A stretch of 64,000 bases of DNA from the NCBI RefSeq assembly GCF_004346195.1, contig NZ_SMAK01000002.1, positions 62,001 through 126,000 on the forward strand. The letters are read 5' to 3'. Position numbers and translations under genes: made by a program. The notes beneath the pieces are model-generated. The model had not been told where the DNA came from. It did no database searches and saw only the letters and a program-made list of their open reading frames with translations. Shown here in pieces: positions 42,170 to 50,705 of the stretch. The first letter of the stretch is position 1; the number at the start of each line of letters is the position of its first letter. The stretch is from Tepidamorphus gemmatus (GTDB lineage: Bacteria > Pseudomonadota > Alphaproteobacteria > Rhizobiales > Tepidamorphaceae).

Positions 42170-42484
42170 TCAGCGGCGGCGTTGACGCAGCCGCGTCGAC
42201 TTGCGGCCGACCCAGACGTCGGTCCTGCGGCGCATTCGCCGCACCGGCGGCAGATCGACCGACAGCAGCAGCAATCCCAACGGCGCCATCCAGAAGCCGA
42301 GTATCGGCAGGAAGCCGAACAGTCCGCCGATCACCAGCAGCACGCCCAGCATCAAACGCAGCCATCTCGAGCGCGGCACGGGAAACTGCCGTCCGGCAAC
42401 CGAGATCGTTCGCGGCCGCTCGCCAATCCGTTCCGGACCGGCTTGGGGATGTTCAGCTTCCAATCGCCCCTCCTCGGGCACCAT
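42170..42484 (-). CDS. Small membrane protein, PGPGW-like
   Basis: About 104 residues. A hydrophilic N terminus precedes a hydrophobic region WLRLMLGVLLVIGGLFGFLP then ILGFWMAPLGLLLLSVDLP, and a strongly basic tail (RRMRRRTDVWVGRKSTRLR). The arrangement resembles small PGPGW-type transmembrane proteins of Rhizobiales; function unknown. The start at 42482-42484 is chosen for the onset of plausible sequence and is not supported by a strong ribosome-binding site. It lies antisense between two plus-strand tRNA genes. Confidence 0.6.
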   Translation of the reverse strand: MVPEEGRLEAEHPQAGPERIGERPRTISVAGRQFPVPRSRWLRLMLGVLLVIGGLFGFLPILGFWMAPLGLLLLSVDLPPVRRMRRRTDVWVGRKSTRLRQRRR

Positions 42485-42599
42485 CGAGGACTGGCACCTA
42501 TATGGAGACGATCCTGGTCGCAACGAAGGTTCCGCGACAAGCGCTTTGCATCCCGGCGAAGGTTTGGTATAGGCGTCCGCGTCGGTGCCAGGCACCTGA

Positions 42600-42674
42600 T
42601 CCCCGGTAGCTCAGTGGTAGAGCAATCGGCTGTTAACCGATTGGTCGCTGGTTCGAATCCGGCCCGGGGAGCCA
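42600..42674 (+). tRNA. tRNA-Asn (GTT)
   Basis: Acceptor TCCCCGG (42600-42606) pairs with CCGGGGA (42664-42670); D-arm GCTCAGTGGTAGAGC, anticodon GTT at 42632-42634, T-arm with GGTTCGAATCC, discriminator G and encoded CCA (42672-42674). Confidence 0.96.
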
Positions 42675-42748
42675 CCCATTCCTGAACGCCTGCTCAATGT
42701 CGCGCGGTCCGATCGCCTCGAATCGGCTGCGCCGCGCCTTGCCACAGC

Positions 42749-42982
42749 CTATTCCAGAACGTAGCCACTGCCGTTCAGAACGATCCGTCGACCGTTGATC
42801 AGGGCAACCTCGGTGATGGCCCGCCCGTCCTCGTCGATCCTGTGGGTCGGGATGCCGGCGACGAGAGGGTGGAACTGCAGCAGATGCGTCCAAACCGCCG
42901 GAAACGCCAGACCCTCTGCGCGCGCAGCCTCACACGCTGCAACCAGGTCGGGAGCCCCATCCCGGGCGACGCCTTTTCGCAT
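42749..42982 (-). CDS. Conserved small protein of unknown function
   Basis: About 77 residues from an ATG at 42980-42982. The core FPAVWTHLLQFHPLVAGIPT, followed by a short strand-rich tail (ALINGRRIVLNGSGYVLE), looks like a family of short soluble Rhizobiales proteins that I recognise only as hypothetical. It lies 68 bp downstream of the BigR-like repressor on the same strand and could be cotranscribed. The frame stays open upstream through the repressor gene, as a shadow. Confidence 0.5.
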   Translation of the reverse strand: MRKGVARDGAPDLVAACEAARAEGLAFPAVWTHLLQFHPLVAGIPTHRIDEDGRAITEVALINGRRIVLNGSGYVLE

Positions 42983-43050
42983 TGTCGTACGGGTCCGATT
43001 TCGACGCGCGGCAATCTGGCGTACCTCATCAAACGGCGGATTGATCTGGA

Positions 43051-43425
43051 TCAAAGTTCGACGTTTCGATCCGAGCCCATCCTGATCATTTGCCGGACAG
43101 TCGCGACCGCGTCCGGACCACAGGTTGCATCGGGTTTGCAGAAGGCGTCGTGCAGCGCATCGACGACGACCAGCACTTCGGGTCTGGCAATCCGGTAGTA
43201 GACGGTGGTGCCGTCCCGGCGCGCCTCCACCAGACCGTCGGATCGCAGCCGCATCAGTTGCTGCGACATGCGCACCTGCTCGATTCCGAGCTCCTGCCGG
43301 AGTTCGGCAACCGATTTCTCCTGGTGACTCAGCGCGCATAGCACCAGCAGGCGCTGCGGGTGCGACAGGCTGCGCATCAGGTCGGCTGCCTGTTTCGCCG
43401 CCGGGATCAAATCCTTTACATTCAT
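43051..43425 (-). CDS. ArsR-family repressor, BigR/SqrR-like persulfide sensor
   Basis: A 124-residue winged-helix repressor. The recognition helix region is VAELRQELGIEQVRMSQQLM and the wing is RRDGTTVYYRIA. Cysteines 30 (LLVLCALS) and 96 (HDAFCKPD) are 66 residues apart, the same spacing as the redox pair of BigR and SqrR, which form a di- or polysulfide bond with reactive sulfur species and release DNA. Metal-binding ELCVC of arsenic-type ArsR is absent. It diverges from the DUF2892-RND-DUF302 operon, with an inverted repeat at its start codon. Confidence 0.85.
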   Translation of the reverse strand: MNVKDLIPAAKQAADLMRSLSHPQRLLVLCALSHQEKSVAELRQELGIEQVRMSQQLMRLRSDGLVEARRDGTTVYYRIARPEVLVVVDALHDAFCKPDATCGPDAVATVRQMIRMGSDRNVEL

Positions 43426-43452
43426 ATTCTTGAATTTAATATTTCTGAATGT
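43418..43452. promoter_or_regulatory. Probable operator of the BigR-like repressor
   Basis: ACATTCA (43418-43424) and TGAATGT (43446-43452) form a perfect 7-bp inverted repeat around an AT-rich centre that includes the smaller palindrome ATTC-TT-GAAT (43426-43435). It covers the repressor start codon and lies 87 bp upstream of the divergent DUF2892 gene, so one site could repress both directions. The match to known BigR operators was not computed. Confidence 0.6.
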
Positions 43453-43538
43453 TACATGCAAGCAAGAGGGGCGGAGTCTCCGAGCTGCCGACCGGTAGGT
43501 CCGGCCCGGACGCACACCCCAGACAGGGAGTTCGTTTC

Positions 43539-43742
43539 ATGTCGCTCGATCGTGCCGTTCTGATGTTCGCGGGCTTCGTGGTGCTCGTGTCGCTCGCGCT
43601 CGGCTTCTACGTGTCGCCGTACTGGTATCTGCTGACGGCGTTCGCCGGTCTCAACATGATCCAGGCCTCGCTGACCGGGTTCTGCCCGGCAGCGATCGTC
43701 TTCCGCAAGCTCGGCGTCAAGCCGGGCACCGCCTTCAACTGA
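43539..43742 (+). CDS. DUF2892 (YgaP-type) small membrane protein
   Basis: A 67-residue protein of two helices with the family signature LNMIQASLTGFCPAAIVFRK and a C-terminal LGVKPGTAF. It equals the membrane part of YgaP without the rhodanese domain. DUF2892 proteins commonly occur with rhodaneses and persulfide-responsive regulators in sulfur metabolism. ATG at 43539 has AGGGAG nine bases upstream. First gene of the operon facing the BigR-like repressor. Confidence 0.88.
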   Translation: MSLDRAVLMFAGFVVLVSLALGFYVSPYWYLLTAFAGLNMIQASLTGFCPAAIVFRKLGVKPGTAFN

Positions 43743-43773
43743 CCGCGACGACGCGTCCGGACGATACAGGGCA

Positions 43774-44793
43774 ATGTGTTGCGCCATGCAGGGCCTCCAA
43801 TCGCGGGCGGTCGGTCTGCTTGCCCTCGCGCTCGTCGCCGGGCCGGCGACGGCTGCCGATTTTGAGGTGAAGGAGATCACCATCCCCGAGCTCAAGGCCG
43901 TGTTCGGGCAGATCGAGAGTCGCACCGTGGTTCCCGCCCGCGCCCGCATTGGCGGCACCGTCACCGAAATCCTGGTCGACGAAGGGCGCGAGGTCAGAGA
44001 TGGCGAGGTCATCGCGCGTGTTGTCGACGACAAGATCGCCCTGGAGCTGAGCGCCGCCGAGGCCCGCATCCGCGCGCTCGAATCCCAGCTCGACAATGCC
44101 AGTACGGAGCTCGAGCGGGCCCAGCAGCTGCTCGGACGCGGCGTGACGACACAGAGTCGCGTCGACCAGGCTCAGACGACCTTCGACGTCATCACCAACC
44201 AGATCGCCGCGGCCATCGCCGACCGCTCGGTGATCGAACAGCGCAGTCGCGAGGGCGATGTCCTAGCCCCGGCTACCGGCCGGGTGCTGTCCGTGCCGGT
44301 GACGCAGGGTTCGGTGGTGCTGCCCGGCGAGCCGATAGCGCGCATCGCCACCGGCCGCTATTTCCTGCGCCTGTCGCTGCCGGAGCGCCACGCAGCCGCG
44401 ATCGTGGAGGGCGACGAGGTTATGATAGGCCGGCGAGGTCTTGCGGCCAACCAGTCCGGGCGCCTCGCAGCGGCCACGCCTGGCAGGATCGTCAAGGTCT
44501 ATCCCGAGATCGCGGACGGCCGTGTCATTGCCGACGTCGACGTCGCCGATATCGGCGACTACTTCGTCGGCGAGCGTACGCTGGTCTCGATTCCGATCGG
44601 CAGGCGCAGGGTGCTGGCCGTTCCGGCAGCCGCCGTCGTCACCCGGCACGGTGTCGACTACGTTGCGCTGCGCGCCGAGAAGGGCATCGCCGAAGTCGCG
44701 GTCATCCTCGGCGAGCGTTTCGAGGGTGAGGACGGGCCGATGGTCGAGATCCTCACCGGTCTCGAGGCGGGCGACCGGATCATCCTGCCATGA
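43774..44793 (+). CDS. RND efflux periplasmic adaptor (HlyD/AcrA family)
   Basis: A 339-residue membrane-fusion protein. A signal peptide ends near ATA-ADFEV (about residue 28). A lipoyl/barrel-sandwich motif (ARIGGTVTEILVDEGREVRD) flanks an alpha-helical hairpin (ALESQLDNASTELERAQQLL), and a beta-barrel and membrane-proximal domain follow. It links the RND pump to an outer-membrane channel. The stop overlaps the pump's ATG (ATGA). An alternative ATG start is at codon 5. Confidence 0.92.
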   Translation: MCCAMQGLQSRAVGLLALALVAGPATAADFEVKEITIPELKAVFGQIESRTVVPARARIGGTVTEILVDEGREVRDGEVIARVVDDKIALELSAAEARIRALESQLDNASTELERAQQLLGRGVTTQSRVDQAQTTFDVITNQIAAAIADRSVIEQRSREGDVLAPATGRVLSVPVTQGSVVLPGEPIARIATGRYFLRLSLPERHAAAIVEGDEVMIGRRGLAANQSGRLAAATPGRIVKVYPEIADGRVIADVDVADIGDYFVGERTLVSIPIGRRRVLAVPAAAVVTRHGVDYVALRAEKGIAEVAVILGERFEGEDGPMVEILTGLEAGDRIILP

Positions 44794-47700
44794 AGCTCGG
44801 AATCGCCGGGAACCTGACGCGGGCGTTCATCACCTCGCCGCTGACGCCGCTGTTCCTCGTCGCCTCCTTCACGGTGGGCCTGATCGCGCTGGTCACCCTG
44901 CCGCGCGAGGAAGAGCCGCAGATCTCGGTGCCGATGGTCGACATCCATGTCCAGGCCAACGGCCTCAGGGCCGAGGACGCGGTCAAGCTCGTCACCGAGC
45001 CCCTGGAAACCATCGTCAAGAGCATCGACGGTGTCGAGCACGTCTATTCGCAGACCGTCGATGACGGTGCGGTGGTGACGGCGCGGTTCCTGGTCGGCAC
45101 CAGCTCGGACGCCGCGATTCTGCGCGTGCACGAGAAGGTGCGCGCCAACATGGACCGCATTCCGGTCGGCGTGCCCGAACCTCTGATCGTCGGACGGGGC
45201 ATCGACGATGTGGCGATCGTCGTTGTCACCCTGACACCTGCGCCGTCTTCTGCCGAGCGCTGGACGGCGAACGGACTGACGCGGCTTGCCCGCGAGCTGC
45301 AGATCGAGATCGCCAAGCTGCCCGCCGTGGGCCTGACCTACATCGTCGGCGAGCAACCGGAGGAGATCCGCGTCGAACCCGACCCCGAGCGCCTGTCGCT
45401 CTACGGCATCACGCTGCAGCAATTGGCCGGCAAGATCGAGGGAGCGAACCGGGCGTTCCGGATCGGCCAGGTGCGTGATGCCGGCCAGCAGCGCGCGCTG
45501 ATCGCGGGACAGACCCTCCAGACGCTCCCGGACATCGGCAACCTGCTGCTGACCGCCCGTGACGGCCGTCCCGTATATGTCCGTGACGTCGCCGACGTGG
45601 TCCTGGCCACAGATACTCGCGAAAGTCGCGTCAGCGACATCCGTCGCACCGCCTCCGGGCTGGAGCGTACGCCCGCGGTTTCGCTCGCCATCGCCAAGAA
45701 GCCGGGAACGAACGCGGTGATGATCTCCGAGGAGATCATCGAGCGGCTGCACCAGATCCGGGGAGAGATCTTTCCCGCCGACATCGAGATGACGGTGACC
45801 CGGAACTACGGCGAGACCGCCAACGAGAAGGCGAACGAGCTGCTGTTCCATCTCGGCCTTGCGACCGTTTCCATCGTGCTGCTGGTGATGGTCTCGATCG
45901 GCTGGCGCGAGGCGATCGTTGTGGCGGTGGTGATCCCGACCACGATCCTGCTGACACTGTTCGCGTCCTGGATCATGGGCTACACCCTCAACCGTGTCAG
46001 CCTGTTCGCTCTGATCTTCTCGATCGGCATTCTCGTCGACGATGCCATCGTCGTCATCGAGAACATCGCCCGTCACTGGGCGATGCATGACGGCAGGCCG
46101 CGCGCCCAGGCCGCCATCGAAGCGGTTGCCGAGGTTGGCAATCCGACCATCGTGGCCACCCTGACCGTCATCGCCGCGCTTCTGCCGATGCTGTTCGTCT
46201 CGGGGATGATGGGGCCGTATATGAGCCCGATCCCGGCGAACGCCTCGGCCGCGATGCTGTTCTCGTTCTTCGTCGCCGTCATCCTCACGCCGTGGCTGAT
46301 GATGAAGGTCGACGGCCGCGGGCCGGGCGCGGTGCACGGAGCTGACAGCCATGGCGGCCACGGGGCGCTCGGCCGGGTTTATGTCGCGGTGGCGCGACCG
46401 ATCATCGCTACGCGCTGGCGGGCTTGGCTGTTCCTGATCCTCGTCGGGATCGCGACGATCGGCTCGCTGTCGCTGTTCTACACCCGGGACGTCACCGTCA
46501 AGCTGCTGCCCTTTGACAACAAGCCCGACCTGCAGGTCGTCGTCGACCTGCCGGAAGGCTCCTCCGTGGAAGCCACCGACCGGACGCTTCAGACCATCGT
46601 GGCCGGCCTGGCGGACGTGCCCGAAATCGTCTCGTTCCAGACCTATGCCGGCACCGCGGCGCCCTTCAACTTCAATGGACTGGTCCGTCACTACTACCTG
46701 CGCGCCGCACCGGAAATGGGCGACATCCAGGTCAATCTCGTCGAGAAGAGCCATCGCGACCGCGCAAGCCATGACATCGCCCTTGATCTTCGCGAGCGCA
46801 TACGTGCGCTGGAGCTGCCACCCGGAACCGCCGTCAAGGTCGTCGAGCCGCCGCCCGGACCGCCCGTGCTCGCCACCCTGCTGGCCGAGATCTACGGGCC
46901 CGATCCGCAGACCCGCAGAGCGGTCGCAACGAAGGTGCGCGAAGCTTTCGAAGCGGTGCCCTTCATCGTCGATGTCGACGATTCATTCGGCCAGCCCACC
47001 GAGCGGGTGCGGATAGCGGTGGATCAGGACAATCTCGAGTATCACCGCGTGGAGCAGGCGGACGTGTATGACGCGATCCGGTATCTCTACGCCGGCGCGA
47101 CGGTCGGCTATTCCCATCGCGGTGGCGGCCGACCCCCGATCCCGATCCGACTGGCGCTGTCGAAAGGAGCGCAGGTGGTGGATGCCCGCGCGCTGGCAAC
47201 CCCTGTCCCGGCCAACGCGCTGCCCGGCGAACGCGACATCATCGAGCTTGGCGATGTCGTCACGGTGTCGCGCGAGTTGTCATCCCACCCGATCTTCCGC
47301 CGTAACGGCCGTCCCGCGGAGATGGTAATGGCCGAACTCGCCGGCGACTACGAGGCACCGATCTACGGGATGCTCGCGGTCTCCGACGCCCTTGCGGCGA
47401 TCGACTGGGGAGATCTGCCGCGGCCGGAGATTGCCCTCCACGGCCAGCCAGCCGACGAATCACGGACCACGCTGCTCTGGGATGGCGAATGGGAAGTCAC
47501 CTGGGTCACGTTCCGCGACATGGGCGCAGCGTTCATGATCGCCATCCTCGGCATATACGTGCTGGTCGTCGCCCAGTTCCATTCCTTCAAGCTGCCACTG
47601 GTCATTCTGACACCGATCCCGCTGACCTTCATCGGCATCGTGTTCGGCCACTGGCTGTTCGCTGCGCCGTTCACCGCAACCTCGATGATCGGGTTCATCG

Positions 47701-48008
47701 CGCTCGCAGGCATCATCGTGCGCAACTCGATCCTGCTGGTCGATTTCATCCGCCACGCCCCGCCAGGTGCGGCAACCCTGCAGGAGGTGCTGCTGGAGGC
47801 AGGCGCCATCCGCTTCAAGCCGATCCTGCTCACCGCGATTGCCGCGATGATCGGAGCGGCGGTGATCCTGGCCGACCCGATCTTCCAGGGGCTGGCGATC
47901 TCGCTGCTGTTCGGGCTCGCCTCTTCGACCGCCCTCACCGTGCTGGTGATCCCGTCAATTTATGTCGCACTCAAGCGCGGCTACCCGCGTCGGGCAGCAA
48001 CGGTCTAG
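44790..48008 (+). CDS. RND efflux permease (AcrB superfamily)
   Basis: A 1072-residue inner-membrane proton-driven pump with the usual 12 helices and two large periplasmic loops. The proton-relay pair is seen in ILVDDAIVVIENIARHW (two Asp in the fourth helix). The N terminus MKLGIAGNLTRAFITSPLTP and the divergent porter domain place it in the branch often found with DUF302/DUF2892 genes rather than AcrB proper (inference). Substrate unknown. It overlaps the adaptor by 4 bp and is followed by DUF302. No TolC gene is in the operon. Confidence 0.93.
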   Translation: MKLGIAGNLTRAFITSPLTPLFLVASFTVGLIALVTLPREEEPQISVPMVDIHVQANGLRAEDAVKLVTEPLETIVKSIDGVEHVYSQTVDDGAVVTARFLVGTSSDAAILRVHEKVRANMDRIPVGVPEPLIVGRGIDDVAIVVVTLTPAPSSAERWTANGLTRLARELQIEIAKLPAVGLTYIVGEQPEEIRVEPDPERLSLYGITLQQLAGKIEGANRAFRIGQVRDAGQQRALIAGQTLQTLPDIGNLLLTARDGRPVYVRDVADVVLATDTRESRVSDIRRTASGLERTPAVSLAIAKKPGTNAVMISEEIIERLHQIRGEIFPADIEMTVTRNYGETANEKANELLFHLGLATVSIVLLVMVSIGWREAIVVAVVIPTTILLTLFASWIMGYTLNRVSLFALIFSIGILVDDAIVVIENIARHWAMHDGRPRAQAAIEAVAEVGNPTIVATLTVIAALLPMLFVSGMMGPYMSPIPANASAAMLFSFFVAVILTPWLMMKVDGRGPGAVHGADSHGGHGALGRVYVAVARPIIATRWRAWLFLILVGIATIGSLSLFYTRDVTVKLLPFDNKPDLQVVVDLPEGSSVEATDRTLQTIVAGLADVPEIVSFQTYAGTAAPFNFNGLVRHYYLRAAPEMGDIQVNLVEKSHRDRASHDIALDLRERIRALELPPGTAVKVVEPPPGPPVLATLLAEIYGPDPQTRRAVATKVREAFEAVPFIVDVDDSFGQPTERVRIAVDQDNLEYHRVEQADVYDAIRYLYAGATVGYSHRGGGRPPIPIRLALSKGAQVVDARALATPVPANALPGERDIIELGDVVTVSRELSSHPIFRRNGRPAEMVMAELAGDYEAPIYGMLAVSDALAAIDWGDLPRPEIALHGQPADESRTTLLWDGEWEVTWVTFRDMGAAFMIAILGIYVLVVAQFHSFKLPLVILTPIPLTFIGIVFGHWLFAAPFTATSMIGFIALAGIIVRNSILLVDFIRHAPPGAATLQEVLLEAGAIRFKPILLTAIAAMIGAAVILADPIFQGLAISLLFGLASSTALTVLVIPSIYVALKRGYPRRAATV

Positions 48009-48041
48009 ACCACAAGTCTTCTTTCGATTGAGGAGTTTACG

Positions 48042-48428
48042 ATGACCTACTACTTTGCCAGACAGCTCAGCTGCGGTTTCGACGAGGCGATCGCCCGGAC
48101 GACCGAAGCGCTGCAGAAGGCCGGCTTCGGAATCATCACCGAAATCGACGTCACCGCGACCCTGAAGAAGAAGATCGGCGCCGATTTCCGCAACTACCGG
48201 ATTCTCGGCGCCTGCAACCCGACCATCGCGCACGAGGCGCTCAAGATCGAGGACAAGATCGGCACGATGCTGCCCTGCAACGTCATCGTGCAGGACATCG
48301 GCGGTGGACAGGTGGAGGTCGCCGCCATCGATCCGGTCGCCTCGATGCAGGCGGTTGCGAATCCGGCGTTGCGCGAACCTGCCACCAGGGTGCAGGCCAT
48401 GCTGAAGAAGGTCGTGGACACGCTGTAG
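48042..48428 (+). CDS. DUF302 protein
   Basis: A 128-residue soluble protein with the DUF302 core: FDEAIARTTEALQKAGFGI, then ILGACNPTIAHEALKIEDKI and GTMLPCNVIVQDI. The two cysteines in ACNP and LPCNV are conserved in the family and could take part in thiol or sulfur chemistry (inference; no activity is established). It follows the RND pump by 33 bp and is likely the last operon member before the photolyase. Confidence 0.88.
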   Translation: MTYYFARQLSCGFDEAIARTTEALQKAGFGIITEIDVTATLKKKIGADFRNYRILGACNPTIAHEALKIEDKIGTMLPCNVIVQDIGGGQVEVAAIDPVASMQAVANPALREPATRVQAMLKKVVDTL

Positions 48429-48501
48429 CCGCTGGGCGATCCGATCGGGCAGCCGGGTCGTACCATCGGCCGGTCCGCAGCCATCTGCCCACGGAGCGAA
48501 C

Positions 48502-49941
48502 ATGTCCGATCGACCGTCGAACGACGGCCCCGCGCTGGTCTGGTTTCGCGACGATCTGCGGCTTTCCGACAATCCGGCGCTCGACGCGGCCGCCCGCAGC
48601 GGCCGGGCCGTGATCGCCCTCTATGTGCTTGATCAGACGAGCCCCGGATCTCGTCCGCTGGGCGGAGCGGCCCGATGGTGGCTGCACCATTCGCTGCGAA
48701 GCCTCGCCGCGGACCTCGACGGAATCGGCATCCCCCTGGTGCTCCGCCAGGGCAGCGCGCTGGACGAAATGCTGGATGTCGCCGACCGGTCTGGAGCAGC
48801 CGCCGTCTTCTGGAACCGCCGCTATCGGCCGGCCGAGATCGCCGTCGACAAGGCCGTGATGGCGGCATTGCGGAAGGCGGGCTGCGATGTCTCGAGTTTC
48901 CAGGCCAACCTTCTGTTCGAGCCGTGGACCGTGCTGACTGGCGCCGGGCAACCTTTCCGGGTCTTCACGCCGTTCTGGAAGGCGGCGCGCGCCAGGGGCA
49001 TCGCTCGAACGCCGCTGCCGGCGCCCCGCCCTGTCTCTCGCCGAACCTGCGCCCCCCGATCGAATAGCCTCGCCGACTGGGCGCTGCTCCCGACACGGCC
49101 AGACTGGGCAAAGGAGATCGCGTCAGTCTGGACGCCCGGCGAAACCGCTGCACAAGCGCGGGTGGCGGCGTTTGTGGACGAACGCCTTGCCACCTATGCC
49201 CGCGACCGGGACCGCCCGGCGCGGGCTGCGACCTCACGGTTGTCCCCGCACCTGCGGTTCGGCGAGATCAGCCCGCTGCAGATCTGGCATGCGGCCGGAC
49301 TGCGGCACGATTCGGCCGGCCTCGAAAAATTCCTCTCCGAGCTCGGCTGGCGCGAGTTTTCATGGCATCTGTCGTATCATTTCGGAGACTTGGAGAAGCG
49401 CAGCTTCAATCCGAAATTCGACCGCTTCCCCTGGCGCACCGACGATGCAGCCTTCCGGCTCTGGGCTCGCGGGCAGACCGGCTACCCGATCGTCGACGCG
49501 GGCATGCGGCAGCTCTGGCGCACCGGATGGATGCACAATCGGGTCCGGATGATCGCAGCCTCGTTTCTGTGCAAGGACCTGCTGATCGACTGGCGGCGGG
49601 GCGAGGACTGGTTCTGGGATACCCTGGTCGATGCCGATCCGGCCAACAATCCGGCTGGATGGCAGTGGGTTGCCGGCAGCGGCGCCGATGCCGCGCCCTA
49701 TTTCAGGGTGTTCAACCCGGTGCTGCAGGGCGAGAAGTTCGACCCCGACGGACATTACGTGCGCGAATGGGTGCCGGAACTGGCGGATCTATCCCCACGC
49801 TGGATTCATCGCCCCTGGGAAGCTCCGCAGCCGGAACTGGCCCGCGCCGGTGTCCGCCTGGGTGAGACCTATCCCGTCCCGATCGTCGATCACAACGCCG
49901 CACGTCGGCGTGCGCTGGGTGCGTTCGAGGCGCTTGGCTGA
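48502..49941 (+). CDS. phrB: Deoxyribodipyrimidine photolyase
   Basis: A 479-residue class I CPD photolyase that repairs cyclobutane pyrimidine dimers with FAD and blue light. N-terminal antenna domain LVWFRDDLRLSDNPALDAAA; FAD-binding region with SRLSPHLRFGEISPLQIWHA, WREFSWHLSYHF, GYPIVDAGMRQLWRTGWMHN and GWQWVAGSGADAAPYFRVFN. It starts 73 bp after DUF302 and may be read through from that operon or have its own promoter. Confidence 0.95.
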   Translation: MSDRPSNDGPALVWFRDDLRLSDNPALDAAARSGRAVIALYVLDQTSPGSRPLGGAARWWLHHSLRSLAADLDGIGIPLVLRQGSALDEMLDVADRSGAAAVFWNRRYRPAEIAVDKAVMAALRKAGCDVSSFQANLLFEPWTVLTGAGQPFRVFTPFWKAARARGIARTPLPAPRPVSRRTCAPRSNSLADWALLPTRPDWAKEIASVWTPGETAAQARVAAFVDERLATYARDRDRPARAATSRLSPHLRFGEISPLQIWHAAGLRHDSAGLEKFLSELGWREFSWHLSYHFGDLEKRSFNPKFDRFPWRTDDAAFRLWARGQTGYPIVDAGMRQLWRTGWMHNRVRMIAASFLCKDLLIDWRRGEDWFWDTLVDADPANNPAGWQWVAGSGADAAPYFRVFNPVLQGEKFDPDGHYVREWVPELADLSPRWIHRPWEAPQPELARAGVRLGETYPVPIVDHNAARRRALGAFEALG

Positions 49942-49949
49942 GCGTGCGA

Positions 49950-49964
49950 ATGCCGGACCGGCAT
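49950..49964. terminator. Hairpin between convergent phrB and ceramidase-like gene
   Basis: ATGCCG, loop GAC, CGGCAT: a perfect 6-bp stem 8 bp after the phrB stop and touching the stop codon of the convergent gene. Short and without a T-run. Confidence 0.35.
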
Positions 49965-50632
49965 CAGCCTGCCGCCGCGTTCTCGCCGAACCGCCGCATC
50001 AGAGCGATGATCAGGATGTACAGCACCACCGCGTTGAGGACATGCCAGAGAAAGTGCGTACCGAGCGGGAATGACCCGCAAGCCGCCATGTCGATGCTGC
50101 GCGCGCCCAGCGAGACGGCAAAGACACTCCCGGCAGCGATCAGCCTGCGGGCCGACTCGCGATCTCGGGGGATGAGGATCGCGCCGACCACCAGGATCGC
50201 GCCGAGCGCCGGCAGATAGCCGCCGGACCCGTTAAGGAAACCCGGCGGCAGCATGGCTCCGATCGCCGCCGATACCGCGAAGAAGCCGATGGTCAGCACG
50301 AGCGCGAACAGCGGGTTCAGCCCGAAGAACCGGCGCATGGCGAAGAAGAAGTAGACGTAGATGAAGATCGTGATCGGGATCACGTCCGCCAGCATCGACC
50401 AGCGGTTGGCAAAGGTATGGAACAGGAAGGATCCTAGTCCGATCGCCGTGAGCACGAGGATCAGGGTCAGGGCCGGCCGGTCCGACCGCGACTGTCTGCG
50501 CCAGGCATGGAAGGCAAGTGCGGCAGCGATCAGGAATGCCGCATTGGTGACCGCATTGACCGGCTCCGACCAGAAGCTTGCATCGGTACGTTCGCAATAG
50601 GCATCGATCGCTGCCGTCCAGCTCCTGTCCAT
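49964..50632 (-). CDS. Ceramidase-like (CREST superfamily) membrane protein
   Basis: A 222-residue protein of about seven helices. Metal-site residues of the CREST/alkaline ceramidase superfamily are in place: Ser68 and His72 (GSFLFHTF), Asp83 (LADVIPI), and His193/His197 (GTHFLWHVLN). The family includes ceramidases, GPI-remodelling PGAP3 and adiponectin-receptor hydrolases. A lipid amidase role is suggested by family only. It stands 73 bp downstream of the EAL gene on the same strand. Confidence 0.8.
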   Translation of the reverse strand: MDRSWTAAIDAYCERTDASFWSEPVNAVTNAAFLIAAALAFHAWRRQSRSDRPALTLILVLTAIGLGSFLFHTFANRWSMLADVIPITIFIYVYFFFAMRRFFGLNPLFALVLTIGFFAVSAAIGAMLPPGFLNGSGGYLPALGAILVVGAILIPRDRESARRLIAAGSVFAVSLGARSIDMAACGSFPLGTHFLWHVLNAVVLYILIIALMRRFGENAAAG

Positions 50633-50705
50633 CGCTCGGCTCCACCATCACCTCGGCCTGCGGGAACTTAGTGCCGATGTCCGGGCGGTACAGAGGAGGC
50701 TGTCG

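Noticed and set aside
44658-46772. 704-codon open frame on the minus strand
   Set aside because: Antisense to the RND adaptor and pump, whose protein signatures are clear on the plus strand.
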